Shown: positions 46,557-56,300 of the stretch, in pieces
Layout of the letters: every line of letters begins with the position of its first letter
Numbering within the stretch: the first letter of the stretch is position 1
Assembly: GCF_029392895.1 (NCBI RefSeq)
Contig: NZ_CP114200.1
Coordinates: 2,945,001 to 3,009,000, forward strand
DNA length: 64,000 nucleotides
DNA from: Streptomyces sp. 71268
GTDB taxonomy: Bacteria > Actinomycetota > Actinomycetes > Streptomycetales > Streptomycetaceae
Reading direction: 5' to 3'
Translations under genes and position numbers: made by a program
Notes under the pieces: generated by a model
Database searches by the model: none
Told to the model about the DNA's origin: nothing
Seen by the model: the letters and a program-made list of their open reading frames with translations, nothing else

Positions 46557-47153
46557 ATGTCCGCCGCAGCGGTCGAACCCCCCTGCGCCGGCACGTCCGC
46601 CCTGCTCAGGGAGGCCGAGCGGCTCGCCGACAAACTCCCCGGCTACCGCGTCGAGATCATCGGAGGCGAGCTCACGGTCACGCTACCGCCGGACGGACCG
46701 CACGGCGAGTCGCTGACCAATCTGCTCCTCGCCTTCGTTCCTCAACACCGGGGCGCGACCCGGGTGATCCAGGGCATCGGCATCCGGCTCCCCGACGGCC
46801 CGGACGACTACGCCGTACCGGACCTGTCCATCGTGGACGCGGACTACCGGGAGCACCCCAGCCTGGCCAACTGCTACGACCCGGCCGTCTTCCGCCTGGT
46901 CCTCGAGGTCACCTCGGCCAACTACGGCAACGACCTCAAGCGGAAGGTGACGGCCTACGCCATCGCCAAGGTGCCGGTCTACGTGATCGTCGACCGCAGG
47001 CACGAGCGGCTGCACGTACTGCGGCACCCGGTGGCCAACGAGTACGACGAGCACCGCGTGCACGCCCCGGGCCAGCACGTCACCCTGCCGGACTCCATCG
47101 GCGCCGAGATCACCCTGGACGTGGCGGCCGTGCTCGACGCCGCCCGGCCCTGA
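46557..47153 (+). CDS. Uma2-family (DUF820) endonuclease-like protein, second copy
   Basis: A 198-residue protein with AGGAGG five bases before ATG. The pattern is VEIIGGELTVTLPPDGPHGE, YAVPDLSIVDADY and FRLVLEVTSANYGNDLKRKV, followed by YAIAKVPVYVIVDR. It is of the same family as the protein at 16524-17105 but clearly diverged. Role unknown. Confidence 0.85.
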   Translation: MSAAAVEPPCAGTSALLREAERLADKLPGYRVEIIGGELTVTLPPDGPHGESLTNLLLAFVPQHRGATRVIQGIGIRLPDGPDDYAVPDLSIVDADYREHPSLANCYDPAVFRLVLEVTSANYGNDLKRKVTAYAIAKVPVYVIVDRRHERLHVLRHPVANEYDEHRVHAPGQHVTLPDSIGAEITLDVAAVLDAARP

Positions 47154-47166
47154 CCTCAGCCACTCG

Positions 47167-47519
47167 CTAGGCCGGCTCCGCCACCCGTACCGGCAGGGCC
47201 CGCATCGCCTCGCGCAGGGCCTGCGCGAAGGACTCGAACTCCGGCTGCCGGGCCGCGCCCGCGCGCATCGCGAGCGCGATCTGTCGGGAGGGCGCGGGGT
47301 CGGCGAAGTAGCCGGTGGTGAGCTGGTCGTTGCGGGCCGTCTCCACCTTCAGCGCGGTGCGCGGCAGCAGCGTCACGCCGAGCCCGCCGGCCACGAGCTG
47401 CACCAGCGTGGAGAGCCCGGCCGCGCTGGTGGCCACCGGGGCGCCCGGGTTACGGCCCACCTCGCGGCAGATGTCCAGCGCCTGGTCGCGCAGGCAGTGG
47501 CCCTCGTCCAGAAGGACCA
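47167..47519 (-). pseudogene. 3' fragment of oxyR, duplicate remnant
   Basis: The fragment encodes the last 117 or so residues of OxyR (LLDEGHCLRDQALDICREVG to VRVAEPA, stop TAG 47167), nearly identical to residues 204-320 of the intact gene 1830 bases to the right. There is no start or promoter of its own. The homology stops at about 47519, where unrelated lower-GC sequence begins. Confidence 0.85.
47176..47519. repeat. 344-bp direct repeat, copy 1 (oxyR 3' part)
   Basis: Matches 49006-49349 with only a handful of mismatches (for example near 47209-47214, 47283, 47452 and 47470). Both copies have the same orientation and bracket the 1.5-kb insert. Confidence 0.85.
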
Positions 47520-47567
47520 GCCCCCGAATAAACCAACAGCGTCACACCACACGGGGCGGGGGCCGCC

Positions 47568-47702
47568 TCAAGACCCTCCCCGCCACGGAAAGCTGGCCAG
47601 CGTCTCAAGCACGCCGCGCTGGGTGCGGGGCAGACCAAATAGCTTGGGCATGCCGCAGTCGTCGAAGGCCCACCACACCCAGCACACCGTGGGGCGCACC
47701 AC
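47568..47702 (-). pseudogene. Possible gene fragment in the insert
   Basis: A 44-codon frame from GTG 47702 to TGA 47568 has natural composition (VCWVWWAFDDCGMPKLFGLP, RTQRGVLETLASFPWRGGS) and reads like the C-terminus of a longer protein, but a stop codon lies directly upstream. No family is recognised. Confidence 0.25.
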
Positions 47703-48138
47703 TTCTCATCCCGCGAGTCTGCTTTAGCGCGCGAAGCGAAAATGAGCAGCGATGCGTCTCGACCGCGCCCCATGTCATCTTGCTGCCATGCACCAATAGG
47801 CCAGTGCATATCTTTCACACAGGCAAGATATCGCCCCATTGCAGCCCTCTCGGCGATGTGATGCACACCACTACGCTGACAGAATGTAGCAATCCGAAAG
47901 GACCTGACAGACTTCCGAGCTTGCGCATTGCCCCTCCTCCTCATCCAGCCACCACTCTGCGTAATCGCATGAAAGCGATCATCCGGCACTGCAGAAATAA
48001 ACCTGTGCCGTCTGCAGCGAATTACGGATATGGTCAGCGTCGTTCAGACGAGCACTGCCGCCCGTCACCTACCGAAAGACAGCAAGGTTTGCTGAGGGGT
48101 AATCGTTTCGGCCATTTCGATACAAGGATGTGGTCCTC
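47703..48138. other. Lower-GC stretch of the insert, no supported gene
   Basis: About 430 bases, visibly richer in A/T than the surrounding chromosome. No frame has a start signal and family likeness. It probably contains the promoter of the secreted protein gene at 48139. Confidence 0.4.
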
Positions 48139-48669
48139 ATGCGTGGCAAGTTACTGCTCCACTCAGTTGTCGCCTCTTCGGCTCTCCTCGGGGCGCTCGT
48201 GACCGCGCCTCAAGCAGGCGCCACCGAAAAGCCCATTGAGAAGCCCACCGTCACGTTGTCCGCCGACGCGGACGCGAACACCCGGATGATCGTCGCCGAA
48301 GACCCGTCCGCCGTCGCTGCGGCTGCCACTATCTGTGGCGCGGGCTTCGACAAGGTGAGCCAGGTTAAGCCGCTGCCCGAGGGAGTAGACCCCCGCGAGC
48401 GGTTGGCGGCCCTCTTCACCTACATCGGCAACAACGGGCGGGGGTGCGCGCTTCTCGACAACAACGCCGTCGGGAAGAAGTACATGCACGTCGGGGTCTG
48501 TGACATCGACGGCAAGAACTGCGACACGGACTCCGGATATTTCAGCGAGCACGCGGGCCCGGTCTATGTACCCAAGGTAGCCTGCGCGCCCGTAACCGCC
48601 AAGGCTGGGCAGAGCCCGAGCAGCCTGTACATCAACTTCACGAGCAGGTACGTCTTCCCCTGCAACTAG
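48139..48669 (+). CDS. Small secreted protein encoded by the oxyR-linked insert
   Basis: ATG 48139 follows AAGGA by ten bases. The 176 residues begin with a Sec signal peptide (LLLHSVVASSALLGALVTAP then QAGA), followed by a mature part with six Cys residues (TICGAGF, GRGCALL, VGVCDIDGKNCD, KVACAP, FPCN) that could form three disulphides. The C-terminal segment SLYINFTSRYVFPCN is beta-rich. This layout fits small disulphide-stabilised secreted proteins of streptomycetes, but no family is recognised. Third-position bias is weaker than in the neighbours, suggesting recent arrival. Confidence 0.75.
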   Translation: MRGKLLLHSVVASSALLGALVTAPQAGATEKPIEKPTVTLSADADANTRMIVAEDPSAVAAAATICGAGFDKVSQVKPLPEGVDPRERLAALFTYIGNNGRGCALLDNNAVGKKYMHVGVCDIDGKNCDTDSGYFSEHAGPVYVPKVACAPVTAKAGQSPSSLYINFTSRYVFPCN

Positions 48670-48996
48670 TAAATGCCTGCACAGCTTTCAGCGCCTTTCT
48701 CTCGCAGCATTGATTGAAGCGCACACTCGTAGCAAGGCGGCGAGCGATCGTGCGTATCTCGCCGAAACGACAACACAACGGGAAGTGCGGCCGGCCCTCG
48801 GGCTGACGCCATTGCGGGCCCGCAAAAGGCCGCACTAGCCCCTGCCCGCTGAAACTCCGGCACCTCACACCACGCACCGCGCGGAGTGGGGTGCCGGAAC
48901 GTTTGGCGGGCCGATCATCCAAATCCGCAGCGCGCCCAAAGAGCCGCCCCGCAGCACCTGCGCCCACCTCGTCTCCAACCTCCCAAGGCGGTACGC
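48670..48996. other. Right part of the insert, no supported gene
   Basis: About 330 bases with no convincing frame. It holds the hairpin at 48857-48897 and the right edge of the insert next to the intact oxyR 3' end. Confidence 0.4.
48857..48897 (-). terminator. Hairpin downstream of oxyR
   Basis: CCGGCACCTCAC (48857-48868) pairs with GTGGGGTGCCGG (48886-48897), one mismatch, 100 bases past the oxyR stop on the minus strand. Confidence 0.5.
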
Positions 48997-49959
48997 CTAA
49001 CGCGCCTCCGCCACCCGTACCGGCAGGGCCCGCATCGCCTCGCGCAGGGACTGGGCGAAGGACTCGAACTCCGGCTGCCGGGCCGCGCCCGCGCGCATCG
49101 CGAGCGCGATCTGCCGGGAGGGCGCGGGGTCGGCGAAGTAGCCGGTGGTGAGCTGGTCGTTGCGGGCCGTCTCCACCTTCAGCGCGGTGCGCGGCAGCAG
49201 CGTCACGCCGAGCCCGCCGGCCACGAGCTGCACCAGCGTGGAGAGCCCGGCCGCGCTGGTGGCCACCGGGGCGCCCGGGTTGCGGCCCACCTCGCGGCAA
49301 ATGTCCAGCGCCTGGTCGCGCAGGCAGTGGCCCTCGTCCAGAAGGAGCAGGTCCAGCTCCTTGAGCGCCTCGCGCGGCACGTCGGCGCGCCCGCCGAGCC
49401 AATGGTCCTTCGGCATGACCAGCACGAAGTCCTCGTCGAACAGCGGCAGTTCCACGACCTGCGGCACCCCGAGCGGCACCGCGAGCAACAGCAGGTCGAG
49501 TCGCCCGTGGGCCAGCCCGTCCAGCAGCGAGCCGGTCTGCTCCTCGTGCACCTGGAGGTCGAGCCGCGGGTAGCGGGTACGCACCAGCCGCAGCACGGTC
49601 GGCAGCAGGTACGGCGCGACGGTCGGGATCACCCCGAGGCGCAGCACCCCGGTGAACGGGGCCCGGGCCGCCTCGGCCTCCTCCATCAGCTCGCCGACCG
49701 CGTCGAGCACCGTACGCGCCCGCTCGGCCAGCCGCTCCCCCGCCGGGGAGAGCAGCACCTTTCGCGTCGTACGCTCAAGAAGCTGCACGCCCAGCGCCTC
49801 CTCCAGGGCCGCGACGGCCCCCGACAGGGCGGGCTGGCTCATCCCGATGGCGGCCGCGGCGTCGCGGAAGTGCAGGTGCTCGGCCACCGCCACGAAGGCG
49901 CGGAGCTGGGCGAGACTGGGCTGCCGGGGCCTGCTCCCGGGTGTGACGGGCGCCACCAC
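48997..49959 (-). CDS. oxyR: OxyR-type LysR-family peroxide sensor
   Basis: A 320-residue LysR regulator: HTH at 15-60 (LAQLRAFVAVAEHLHFRDAA, IGMSQPALSGAV) and a substrate domain with the OxyR redox pair Cys212 and Cys221 in DEGHCLRDQALDIC, nine residues apart as in E. coli OxyR. GGAGGTGG precedes GTG 49959. It is divergent from ahpC-ahpD, which it is expected to activate on oxidation. The 3' 344 bases are duplicated at 47176-47519. Confidence 0.94.
   Translation of the reverse strand: MVAPVTPGSRPRQPSLAQLRAFVAVAEHLHFRDAAAAIGMSQPALSGAVAALEEALGVQLLERTTRKVLLSPAGERLAERARTVLDAVGELMEEAEAARAPFTGVLRLGVIPTVAPYLLPTVLRLVRTRYPRLDLQVHEEQTGSLLDGLAHGRLDLLLLAVPLGVPQVVELPLFDEDFVLVMPKDHWLGGRADVPREALKELDLLLLDEGHCLRDQALDICREVGRNPGAPVATSAAGLSTLVQLVAGGLGVTLLPRTALKVETARNDQLTTGYFADPAPSRQIALAMRAGAARQPEFESFAQSLREAMRALPVRVAEAR
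49006..49349. repeat. 344-bp direct repeat, copy 2 (inside intact oxyR)
   Basis: The functional copy of the repeat at 47176-47519, offset 1830 bases. It covers the last third of oxyR including the redox Cys codons. Confidence 0.85.
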
Positions 49960-50091
49960 TGATAACCACCTCCGATCAACTGTTCCCAGTTTAGCTATTT
50001 CCGCGATCAATGGCTTCTGTGGCACTGTGGCCTTCGTCCAGCCCCCAGGAAACTCCTGTCACAGGGGTTTCCTTGCTCACAAGGAGAGCCC

Positions 50092-50649
50092 GTGCTCACT
50101 GTTGGTGACCAGTTCCCCGCTTGGCAGCTCCTCGGTGTCGAGGGCCCCTCGACCGACAAGCTGGAGATCAAGGAGTACAGCTCCGAGGACTTCAAGAACG
50201 GCTGGTCGGTCGTCTTCTTCTGGCCGAAGGACTTCACCTTCGTCTGCCCGACCGAGATCGCCGCGTTCGGCAAGCTGAACGACGAGTTCGCCGACCGTGA
50301 CGCCAAGGTCCTCGGTGTCTCCGGCGACTCCGAGTTCGTGCACCACGCCTGGCGCAAGGACCACCCGGACCTGGCGGACCTGCCCTTCCCGATGCTGGCC
50401 GACTCGAAGCACGAGCTGATGCGCGCGCTCGGCGTCGAGGGTGCCGACGGCTTCGCGCAGCGCGCCGTCTTCATCGTGGACCAGAACAACGAGATCCAGT
50501 TCACCATGGTCACCGCCGGCTCCGTGGGTCGTAACCCCAAGGAGGTCCTGCGGGTCCTCGACGCCCTGCAGACCGACGAGCTGTGCCCCTGCAACTGGAC
50601 CAAGGGCGACGAGACCCTCGACCCGGTCGCGCTGCTCTCCGGCGAGTGA
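50092..50649 (+). CDS. ahpC: Alkyl hydroperoxide reductase, peroxiredoxin subunit
   Basis: A 185-residue 2-Cys peroxiredoxin: peroxidatic Cys52 in FTFVCPTE and the resolving Cys near the end in DELCPCNW. It reduces hydroperoxides and is recharged by AhpD. GTG 50092 has AAGGAGAG upstream. The promoter between it and oxyR would carry the OxyR site. Confidence 0.97.
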   Translation: MLTVGDQFPAWQLLGVEGPSTDKLEIKEYSSEDFKNGWSVVFFWPKDFTFVCPTEIAAFGKLNDEFADRDAKVLGVSGDSEFVHHAWRKDHPDLADLPFPMLADSKHELMRALGVEGADGFAQRAVFIVDQNNEIQFTMVTAGSVGRNPKEVLRVLDALQTDELCPCNWTKGDETLDPVALLSGE

Positions 50650-50672
50650 ACGAACGAGACTGAGGAACACCC

Positions 50673-51206
50673 GTGGCACTCGATGACCTGAAGTCCGCAG
50701 TTCCGGACTACGCCAAGGACCTCAAGCTGAACCTCGGTTCGGTGATCGGCAACTCCAACCTGCCGCAGCAGCAGCTGTGGGGCACGGTGCTCGCCTGCGC
50801 CATCGCCTCCCGCTCGCCGCGCGTCCTGCGGGAGTTGGAGCCGGAGGCCAAGGCCAACCTCTCCCCCGAGGCGTACACCGCGGCCAAGTCGGCCGCCGCC
50901 ATCATGGCGATGAACAACGTCTTCTACCGGACCCGGCACCTGCTGTCGGACCCGGAGTACGGCAACCTGCGCGCGGGCCTGCGGATGAACGTCATCGGCA
51001 ACCCGGGCGTGGACAAGGTCGACTTCGAGCTGTGGTCGCTCGCGGTCTCCGCGGTCAACGGCTGCGGCATGTGCCTGGACTCGCACGAGCAGGTGCTCCG
51101 CAAGGCCGGCGTGGATCGCGAGACGATCCAGGAGGCGTTCAAGATCGCTTCCGTGCTGCAGGCCGTCGGCGCCACGCTCGACGCCGAGGCGGCCCTGGCC
51201 GAGTAG
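50673..51206 (+). CDS. ahpD: Alkylhydroperoxidase AhpD
   Basis: A 177-residue protein with the AhpD active site CGMC at 131-134 and His138 ([11 protein letters not shown]). It passes electrons to AhpC in actinobacteria. It follows ahpC by 23 bases in the same operon, and a 14-bp hairpin with a TTCG loop ends the transcript at 51312-51343. Confidence 0.96.
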   Translation: MALDDLKSAVPDYAKDLKLNLGSVIGNSNLPQQQLWGTVLACAIASRSPRVLRELEPEAKANLSPEAYTAAKSAAAIMAMNNVFYRTRHLLSDPEYGNLRAGLRMNVIGNPGVDKVDFELWSLAVSAVNGCGMCLDSHEQVLRKAGVDRETIQEAFKIASVLQAVGATLDAEAALAE

Positions 51207-51311
51207 CCGGCGGAGCCGGCAGGACGCGGCTCACCCCGTACGACCGGCACGGCCGTACGAGCACGATGGCGCGGCGCACGCCGCTGGTACGCACGCGCCA
51301 CCCCGCACGAG

Positions 51312-51343
51312 GGCCCCGTGGACAGTTCGCTGTCCACGGGGCC
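51312..51343 (+). terminator. 14-bp TTCG-loop terminator after ahpD
   Basis: GGCCCCGTGGACAG (51312-51325), loop TTCG, CTGTCCACGGGGCC (51330-51343), a perfect stem. Confidence 0.85.
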
Positions 51344-51691
51344 TGTGTGTTGTTCGGGCCTGGGCGTTTCAGGCCCCTGGGTGTTTTCGGGGTCTGTCGC
51401 CGGGGCGGCGTGGGGCCACCCGGGTGAGGGGGGCCAACTGCCGGTACGCCGACCGAGGGTCACCCGCGTGGCCCCGCGGCGTGTCGCGCGGTCGCCCGCG
51501 GCTCACCTGGATGGCGGACTGGTAGGCGCCGGGCCGTGCGGCCGCCCCGGCGCGCGACATCCGGCGCGTCGGACCGACCCGGGCGCCGGGAGGGTACGTG
51601 CCGGCCGGGTGGAGCGTCGCTACGGGACGAGACCAGACCGGGCCCCCGTCGCGGTGGACGAGGGCCCGGCGGGACGCGAGGTGAGGTGCCG
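51344..51691. other. Spacer between ahpD and the AI-2E gene, no supported gene
   Basis: About 350 GC-rich bases. Open frames exist on both strands but are shadows of high GC, without start signals or family likeness. Confidence 0.5.
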
Positions 51692-53308
51692 TCAGTCGGT
51701 CGGCGGGGGCGCCTGGTCGGGGCCGGGCGACGAGGGCGCCGCGGGCGGTTCCTGGGCCGGTGGCGCGGCCGGCTTCCGCATGGGCCCGGCCTCGTCCGCC
51801 GGCGCCGGCTGCCCCGACGGCGCGGGGTGGGCGGCGGCGGGCGCGGAGGCTGCGTGCGCGGGGACGGTCGGGGTCAGCTCCGCCACCGTCGCCCCGTGTG
51901 GGCCCGGCATCGCGCGCAGCGCCTGCTCCTTGGCGTGCGCCCGCAGGTAGCCGACGACGGTGTTGGCGACGGCCACCAGCGGCACGGCGACCACCGCGCC
52001 CCCGATGCCGGCGATCAGCGAGCCCGCCGCGACCGAGAGGACCACGGCCAGCGGGTGCACCCGCACGGCCCGGCCGAGGATGAACGGCTGGAGGATGTGG
52101 CCCTCGATCTGCTGCACCGCGAGCACCACGATCAGCACCATCGCCGCCGTGAAGACGTCCTGGGTCACCAGCGCCACCACGACCGCGAGCGCGCCCGAGA
52201 TCACCGCGCCGACCAGCGGGATGAAGGCGAACAGGAAGATGAAGACGGCCAGCGGCACCGCCATCGGCACGTCGAGGAAGAAGATGCCGACGCCGATGAA
52301 GATCGCGTCGATGAGAGCCACTATCACCGTGCCCCGCACGTAACCCGTCAGCGTCTGCCAGGCGCGCGGCCCCGCGCCCGCGACCCCTTCCCGGGCGGAG
52401 GCGGGGAACAGCTTGAGCACCCAGTTCCAGATCTTCGGCCCGTCGTACAGCAGGAACAGCGTGCTGAACATCGCGAGCATGATGCCGGTCAGCAGCTCGA
52501 CGATGAACGTCACGCCCTCCAGACCGGCCGAGGTGATCTCCTCGGTGTTGTTCCCGATCGACTCGCGCAGGTTCTTCGCGATGTCGTTGATCTGGTCCTC
52601 GGTCACGTGGAACGGGCTGTTCAACAGCCAGCGGCGCAGTTCCTCGATGCCGTCCTGGACCCGTTCCGAGAGCGAGTCCAGGTTCTCCATCACCTGCCAG
52701 ACGACGAACCAGCCGACCAGCCCCATGATGACGAAGCCCGCGATGAAGACGATGGCGGTGGCCAGACCTCGGGGCACGCCCCGGCGCCGGAGTCGGGAGA
52801 CCGTCGGTTCGAGCAGCGCGGTGATCAGCAGGGCCGCGACGAAGGCGAGGACCACCAAGCGCACCGCGCTGATGACCCGCATCAGCACCCAGACCGTGCC
52901 CGCGAGGACCAGCAGCCGCCACCCCACCTCCGCGGCGACCCGCACGCCCCAGGGGACGGCGGCCACGGGGTCGGCGCGCGGCGCTATGGCCGGCGCGTAC
53001 AGCGGCGGCGCCGGCACCTGGGCCTCCCCCGCGCCCGCCGGTTCGCCGGCCGGCGCGGCCCGCGGCGGCGTCACGGCCGCTCGCGCGGCTGTCGGCGCGG
53101 GCGCCCCGGCACCGCCGGCGCCGGCCGTGGACTCGCCCGACGCGGCGACGGTCTCAGCGCCGGGCGGCCGCGTCGCGGGCGTACGTATCGTGTCGCGCGG
53201 CTCGTCGGACGCGGCCGGGCCCGTCTCCTCGCGTCGTGCGTCGAGTCGCTCGGCGAGCCGGGTCAGCCCGGCCCCGAGACCGCCGACCCACCGTGGCAAT
53301 CTGGACAT
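51692..53308 (-). CDS. AI-2E family permease (YdiK/TqsA-like)
   Basis: A 538-residue protein: about 110 Ala/Pro/Arg-rich cytoplasmic residues, then the AI-2E transporter core of about eight membrane segments (LLVLAGTVWVLMRVISAVRL, FVAALLITALLEPTVSRLRR, GLATAIVFIAGFVIMGLVGW, LFAFIPLVGAVISGALAVVV) and a Pro/Ala C-terminal tail. E. coli homologues export autoinducer-2 or ions; the substrate in actinobacteria is not known. Confidence 0.88.
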   Translation of the reverse strand: MSRLPRWVGGLGAGLTRLAERLDARREETGPAASDEPRDTIRTPATRPPGAETVAASGESTAGAGGAGAPAPTAARAAVTPPRAAPAGEPAGAGEAQVPAPPLYAPAIAPRADPVAAVPWGVRVAAEVGWRLLVLAGTVWVLMRVISAVRLVVLAFVAALLITALLEPTVSRLRRRGVPRGLATAIVFIAGFVIMGLVGWFVVWQVMENLDSLSERVQDGIEELRRWLLNSPFHVTEDQINDIAKNLRESIGNNTEEITSAGLEGVTFIVELLTGIMLAMFSTLFLLYDGPKIWNWVLKLFPASAREGVAGAGPRAWQTLTGYVRGTVIVALIDAIFIGVGIFFLDVPMAVPLAVFIFLFAFIPLVGAVISGALAVVVALVTQDVFTAAMVLIVVLAVQQIEGHILQPFILGRAVRVHPLAVVLSVAAGSLIAGIGGAVVAVPLVAVANTVVGYLRAHAKEQALRAMPGPHGATVAELTPTVPAHAASAPAAAHPAPSGQPAPADEAGPMRKPAAPPAQEPPAAPSSPGPDQAPPPTD

Positions 53309-53434
53309 GAATTACTTCCTACCCCCACTCCCCCCGAGGCCGTCCGGGATGACGTTACACACACGAAGCCCCCGACCGGTCGCGGTCGGGGGCTTCGTCA
53401 CGTCACGTGGGCCCCGGAGCGGGCCTGACGCCGT

Positions 53435-54181
53435 TTAGTACCAGTGGTTGGACTGCCAGAACGACCAGGCGCCACACGGGCCCTGATACGTCTCGTTCAT
53501 GTAGCTGAGGCCCCACTTGATCTGCGTGGCCGGGTTGGTCCGCCAGTCGGCGCCCGCGCTGGACATCTTGGAGGCGGGAAGCGCCTGCACCAAGCCGTAC
53601 GCGCCCGAGGACGGGTTGGTGGCCTTGTAGTTCCAGGTGCTCTCGTGGTTCACGATGTTGCTGAAGCACTGGAACTGGTCGGCCGGGACGATCTGCCGGG
53701 CGATGGCCTGGACCTCGGCGACCGAGTAGGAGCCCTGCTGGGGGAAGGAGGAGGTGGAGACGGAGTCGCGGGAAGCGGACCGGCTGGCGGCCTCTTCCTT
53801 CTCCTTCTCACGCTCTTCGGCGGCCTTCTTCTCGGCCGCTTCCTTCTCCGCCTTCTCCTTCTCGGCCTTCTCCGCCGCGGCCTTCTTGGCCGATGCGTCC
53901 TTGGCCGCCTGCTTGCGGGCCGACTCCTCCGCGGACTTCTTGGCCTCCGCGTCGGCGGCGGTGGACTGGACGTCTGCCTGCTGCGTCAGGGACGCGGTCT
54001 GCACCTGGGCCTGCTGCCCGGCGGGAATCTCCGCGAGGATGGTCGTGTCGGCCGCGGTGGCCTCGACCGGTTCGGTGGTCGAGCCCTTGTCGCTGCCTGA
54101 CGCGACGCCCACGACGGCGCCGACGGTGGTGACCGCAGTAGCCGAGGCCACTGCGAATCCCCGGACCGAGATCCGGCTCAC
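53435..54181 (-). CDS. Secreted lytic-transglycosylase-like protein
   Basis: GTG 54181 has AAGGAAA seven bases upstream. The 248 residues comprise a signal sequence (ISVRGFAVASATAVTTVGAV), a Lys/Glu/Ala coiled coil near 85-150 (AEKAEKEKAEKEAAEKKAAE) and a C-terminal transglycosylase-like domain (FQCFSNIVNHESTWNYKATN, SGAYGLVQALPASKM, QIKWGLSYMNETYQGPCGAW). The Glu of NHESTW is the likely catalytic residue. Such proteins remodel the cell wall in Streptomyces. The frame ends at FWQSNHWY, usual for the family. Confidence 0.88.
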   Translation of the reverse strand: MSRISVRGFAVASATAVTTVGAVVGVASGSDKGSTTEPVEATAADTTILAEIPAGQQAQVQTASLTQQADVQSTAADAEAKKSAEESARKQAAKDASAKKAAAEKAEKEKAEKEAAEKKAAEEREKEKEEAASRSASRDSVSTSSFPQQGSYSVAEVQAIARQIVPADQFQCFSNIVNHESTWNYKATNPSSGAYGLVQALPASKMSSAGADWRTNPATQIKWGLSYMNETYQGPCGAWSFWQSNHWY

Positions 54182-54591
54182 ACGGTTTCCTTCCAGCATC
54201 GTCCACATAGGTGACCTCGCGGACGCAATCGTGCCCCTGGCGCTGGCTTCCCTCGGCCGCTCCCGGTGGTGCTGGGAACGGTTGGTCACGGGAGGCACGG
54301 ACCCGGTGCGCCCTCCGAAGAGGTCCGCGTGGTGCTCGGGCGGCATACGACGAACGCTGTTCAGTTCTGCTCTGTATGGGGCGCCTCAACGCTGGGGTTG
54401 AGGCTGTGTCGTATGCGGGGCCTGACAGGACCCACACCCTGCCGGAGCCTCGACTCGGACGCAATTCTCCGCTGCGTGGGAAAGCTCACATGGCGTTTGG
54501 CGGCACCTATTCGAGGAAATTCAAGCGCGACAAGACGCCGCGCGGCTAAGCTCCCGGCTTCGCCGCGCGGCGTCGTGGTGGACGAGTCGGA
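54182..54591. other. Spacer with no supported gene
   Basis: About 410 bases between the transglycosylase start and the PhoH gene end. A 19-codon plus-strand frame (54490-54549, MAFGGTYSRKFKRDKTPRG) and GC-rich inverted sequence near 54535-54575 are seen, but nothing convincing. Confidence 0.4.
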
Positions 54592-55914
54592 CTAAACCCG
54601 CCCCTCCTCCAGCATCTCGGTCACCAGGGCGGCGATGGGCGAGCGCTCCGAGCGAGTGAGCGTGACGTGTGCGAAGAGCGGATGGCCCTTCAACTTCTCG
54701 ACCACCGCGACCACGCCGTCGTAACGGCCGACCCGAAGGTTGTCGCGTTGCGCCACGTCGTGGGTGAGGACGACACGCGAATTGGCCCCGATGCGGGACA
54801 AAACAGTCAGCAGAACGTTCCGTTCGAGTGACTGGGCCTCATCCACGATGACGAACGCGTCGTGCAGCGAGCGGCCTCTGATGTGCGTGAGGGGCAGCAC
54901 CTCCAGCATGCCGCGGCCCACGATCTCCTCGATGACCTCCGCCGACGTGACCGCTGACAGGGTGTCGAAGACCGCCTGCGCCCAGGGGCTCATCTTCTCG
55001 GCCTCGTTGCCCGGCAGGTAGCCCAGCTCCTGGCCACCCACCGCGTACAGCGGCCGGAAGATCATCACCTTACGGTGCTGACGCCGCTCCAGGACGGCTT
55101 CGAGCCCGGCGCACAGCGCCAGCGCCGACTTGCCCGTACCGGCCCGGCCGCCCATCGAGACGATGCCGACCTCCGGGTCGAGCAGCAGGTCGAGCGCGAT
55201 GCGCTGCTCGGCACTGCGCCCGTGGATGCCGAACGCCTCCCGGTCGCCGCGTACCAGGCGTACGTCACCGTCCGCGGTGACCCGGCCGAGCGCCTTGCCG
55301 CGCGCCGACTGGAGGACCAGTCCGGTGTGCACGGGCAGTTCCGCCGCCTCGGGCAGGTGGACGGTCTCGGCGGCGAACAACTCGTCCACCTGCTCCGGCT
55401 CCACGGTCAGCTCGGCCATGCCGGTCCAACCCGAGTCCGTGATGGCCAACTCCGCCCGGTACTCCTCCGCGAGCAGGCCCACCGACGACGCCTTGATGCG
55501 CAGCGGCAGGTCCTTGGAGACGACGGTGACGTCGTACCCCTCGGCCTGGAGGTTCCTGGCGACGGCCAGGATGCGGGAATCGTTGTCCCCCAGGCGGAAG
55601 CCCGCCGGCAGGATGCCCGGATCGGAGTGGTTGAGCTCGACGCGCAACGTGCCGCCGAGGTCGCCGATCGGGATCGGGGCGTCGAGCCGGCCGAACCGGA
55701 TGCGGTACTCGTCGAGCAGGCGCAGCGCCTGCCGGGCGAAGTACCCCAACTCGGGGTGGGCCCGCTTGGCCTCAAGCTCCGTGACCACGACGACGGGCAG
55801 CACGACTTCGTGCTCGTCGAAGCGGGCCATGGCGCCTGGGTCGGCCAACAGGACGCTGGTGTCGAGGACATAGGTGCGCCGGTCGTGCTCGCGGCGTTTC
55901 TTGCTGGTCACCAC
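54592..55914 (-). CDS. PIN and PhoH-domain ATPase
   Basis: A 440-residue protein: an N-terminal PIN RNase domain ([52 protein letters not shown]) joined to a PhoH ATPase (Walker [18 protein letters not shown], Walker [12 protein letters not shown]). PIN-PhoH fusions are RNA-processing ATPase/nucleases, related to VapC-type toxins. GTG 55914 is chosen over the upstream frame, which has unnatural composition. Confidence 0.93.
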   Translation of the reverse strand: MVTSKKRREHDRRTYVLDTSVLLADPGAMARFDEHEVVLPVVVVTELEAKRAHPELGYFARQALRLLDEYRIRFGRLDAPIPIGDLGGTLRVELNHSDPGILPAGFRLGDNDSRILAVARNLQAEGYDVTVVSKDLPLRIKASSVGLLAEEYRAELAITDSGWTGMAELTVEPEQVDELFAAETVHLPEAAELPVHTGLVLQSARGKALGRVTADGDVRLVRGDREAFGIHGRSAEQRIALDLLLDPEVGIVSMGGRAGTGKSALALCAGLEAVLERRQHRKVMIFRPLYAVGGQELGYLPGNEAEKMSPWAQAVFDTLSAVTSAEVIEEIVGRGMLEVLPLTHIRGRSLHDAFVIVDEAQSLERNVLLTVLSRIGANSRVVLTHDVAQRDNLRVGRYDGVVAVVEKLKGHPLFAHVTLTRSERSPIAALVTEMLEEGRV

Positions 55915-56300
55915 GGGTGGACGAACCCCCTCGGGAGAGGTTGGGGTGCGACGGCGTCGCGGGAGTGGGGTGTCCCCGCCCATGGCGGGGCACACGGGCC
56001 CCGTCCGGCGGCGGGGGACGGGCCGGGCTCGGACCCTGCGGGGGCCGTGCGCCGGCCTTCCGCGAGCGCCGTCCACGAAGTGGCGGCGAAGCCAGGGGCT
56101 GCGCCATCCGTTCGGCACGGGCGTCCTGGGTGCAAAGGCCCTCCCGGGCGGGCGGCACCCATGCCGCCCGCTGGCATTCCGGCACCCCAGGGGTGGGGTG
56201 CCGACGTGAGAGGAACATTCCCGCCAAGTGCGCGGCCCATGCCCGGGCATATGACAACGTCGGTGATTCGTCGTCTGCCGTTCCCTGGCGCTACCTGACG

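Noticed and set aside
47315..48202. Plus-strand frame of 295 codons across the oxyR remnant and insert
   Set aside because: It is antisense to the oxyR fragment, has no start signal, and overlaps the start of the secreted-protein gene in another phase.
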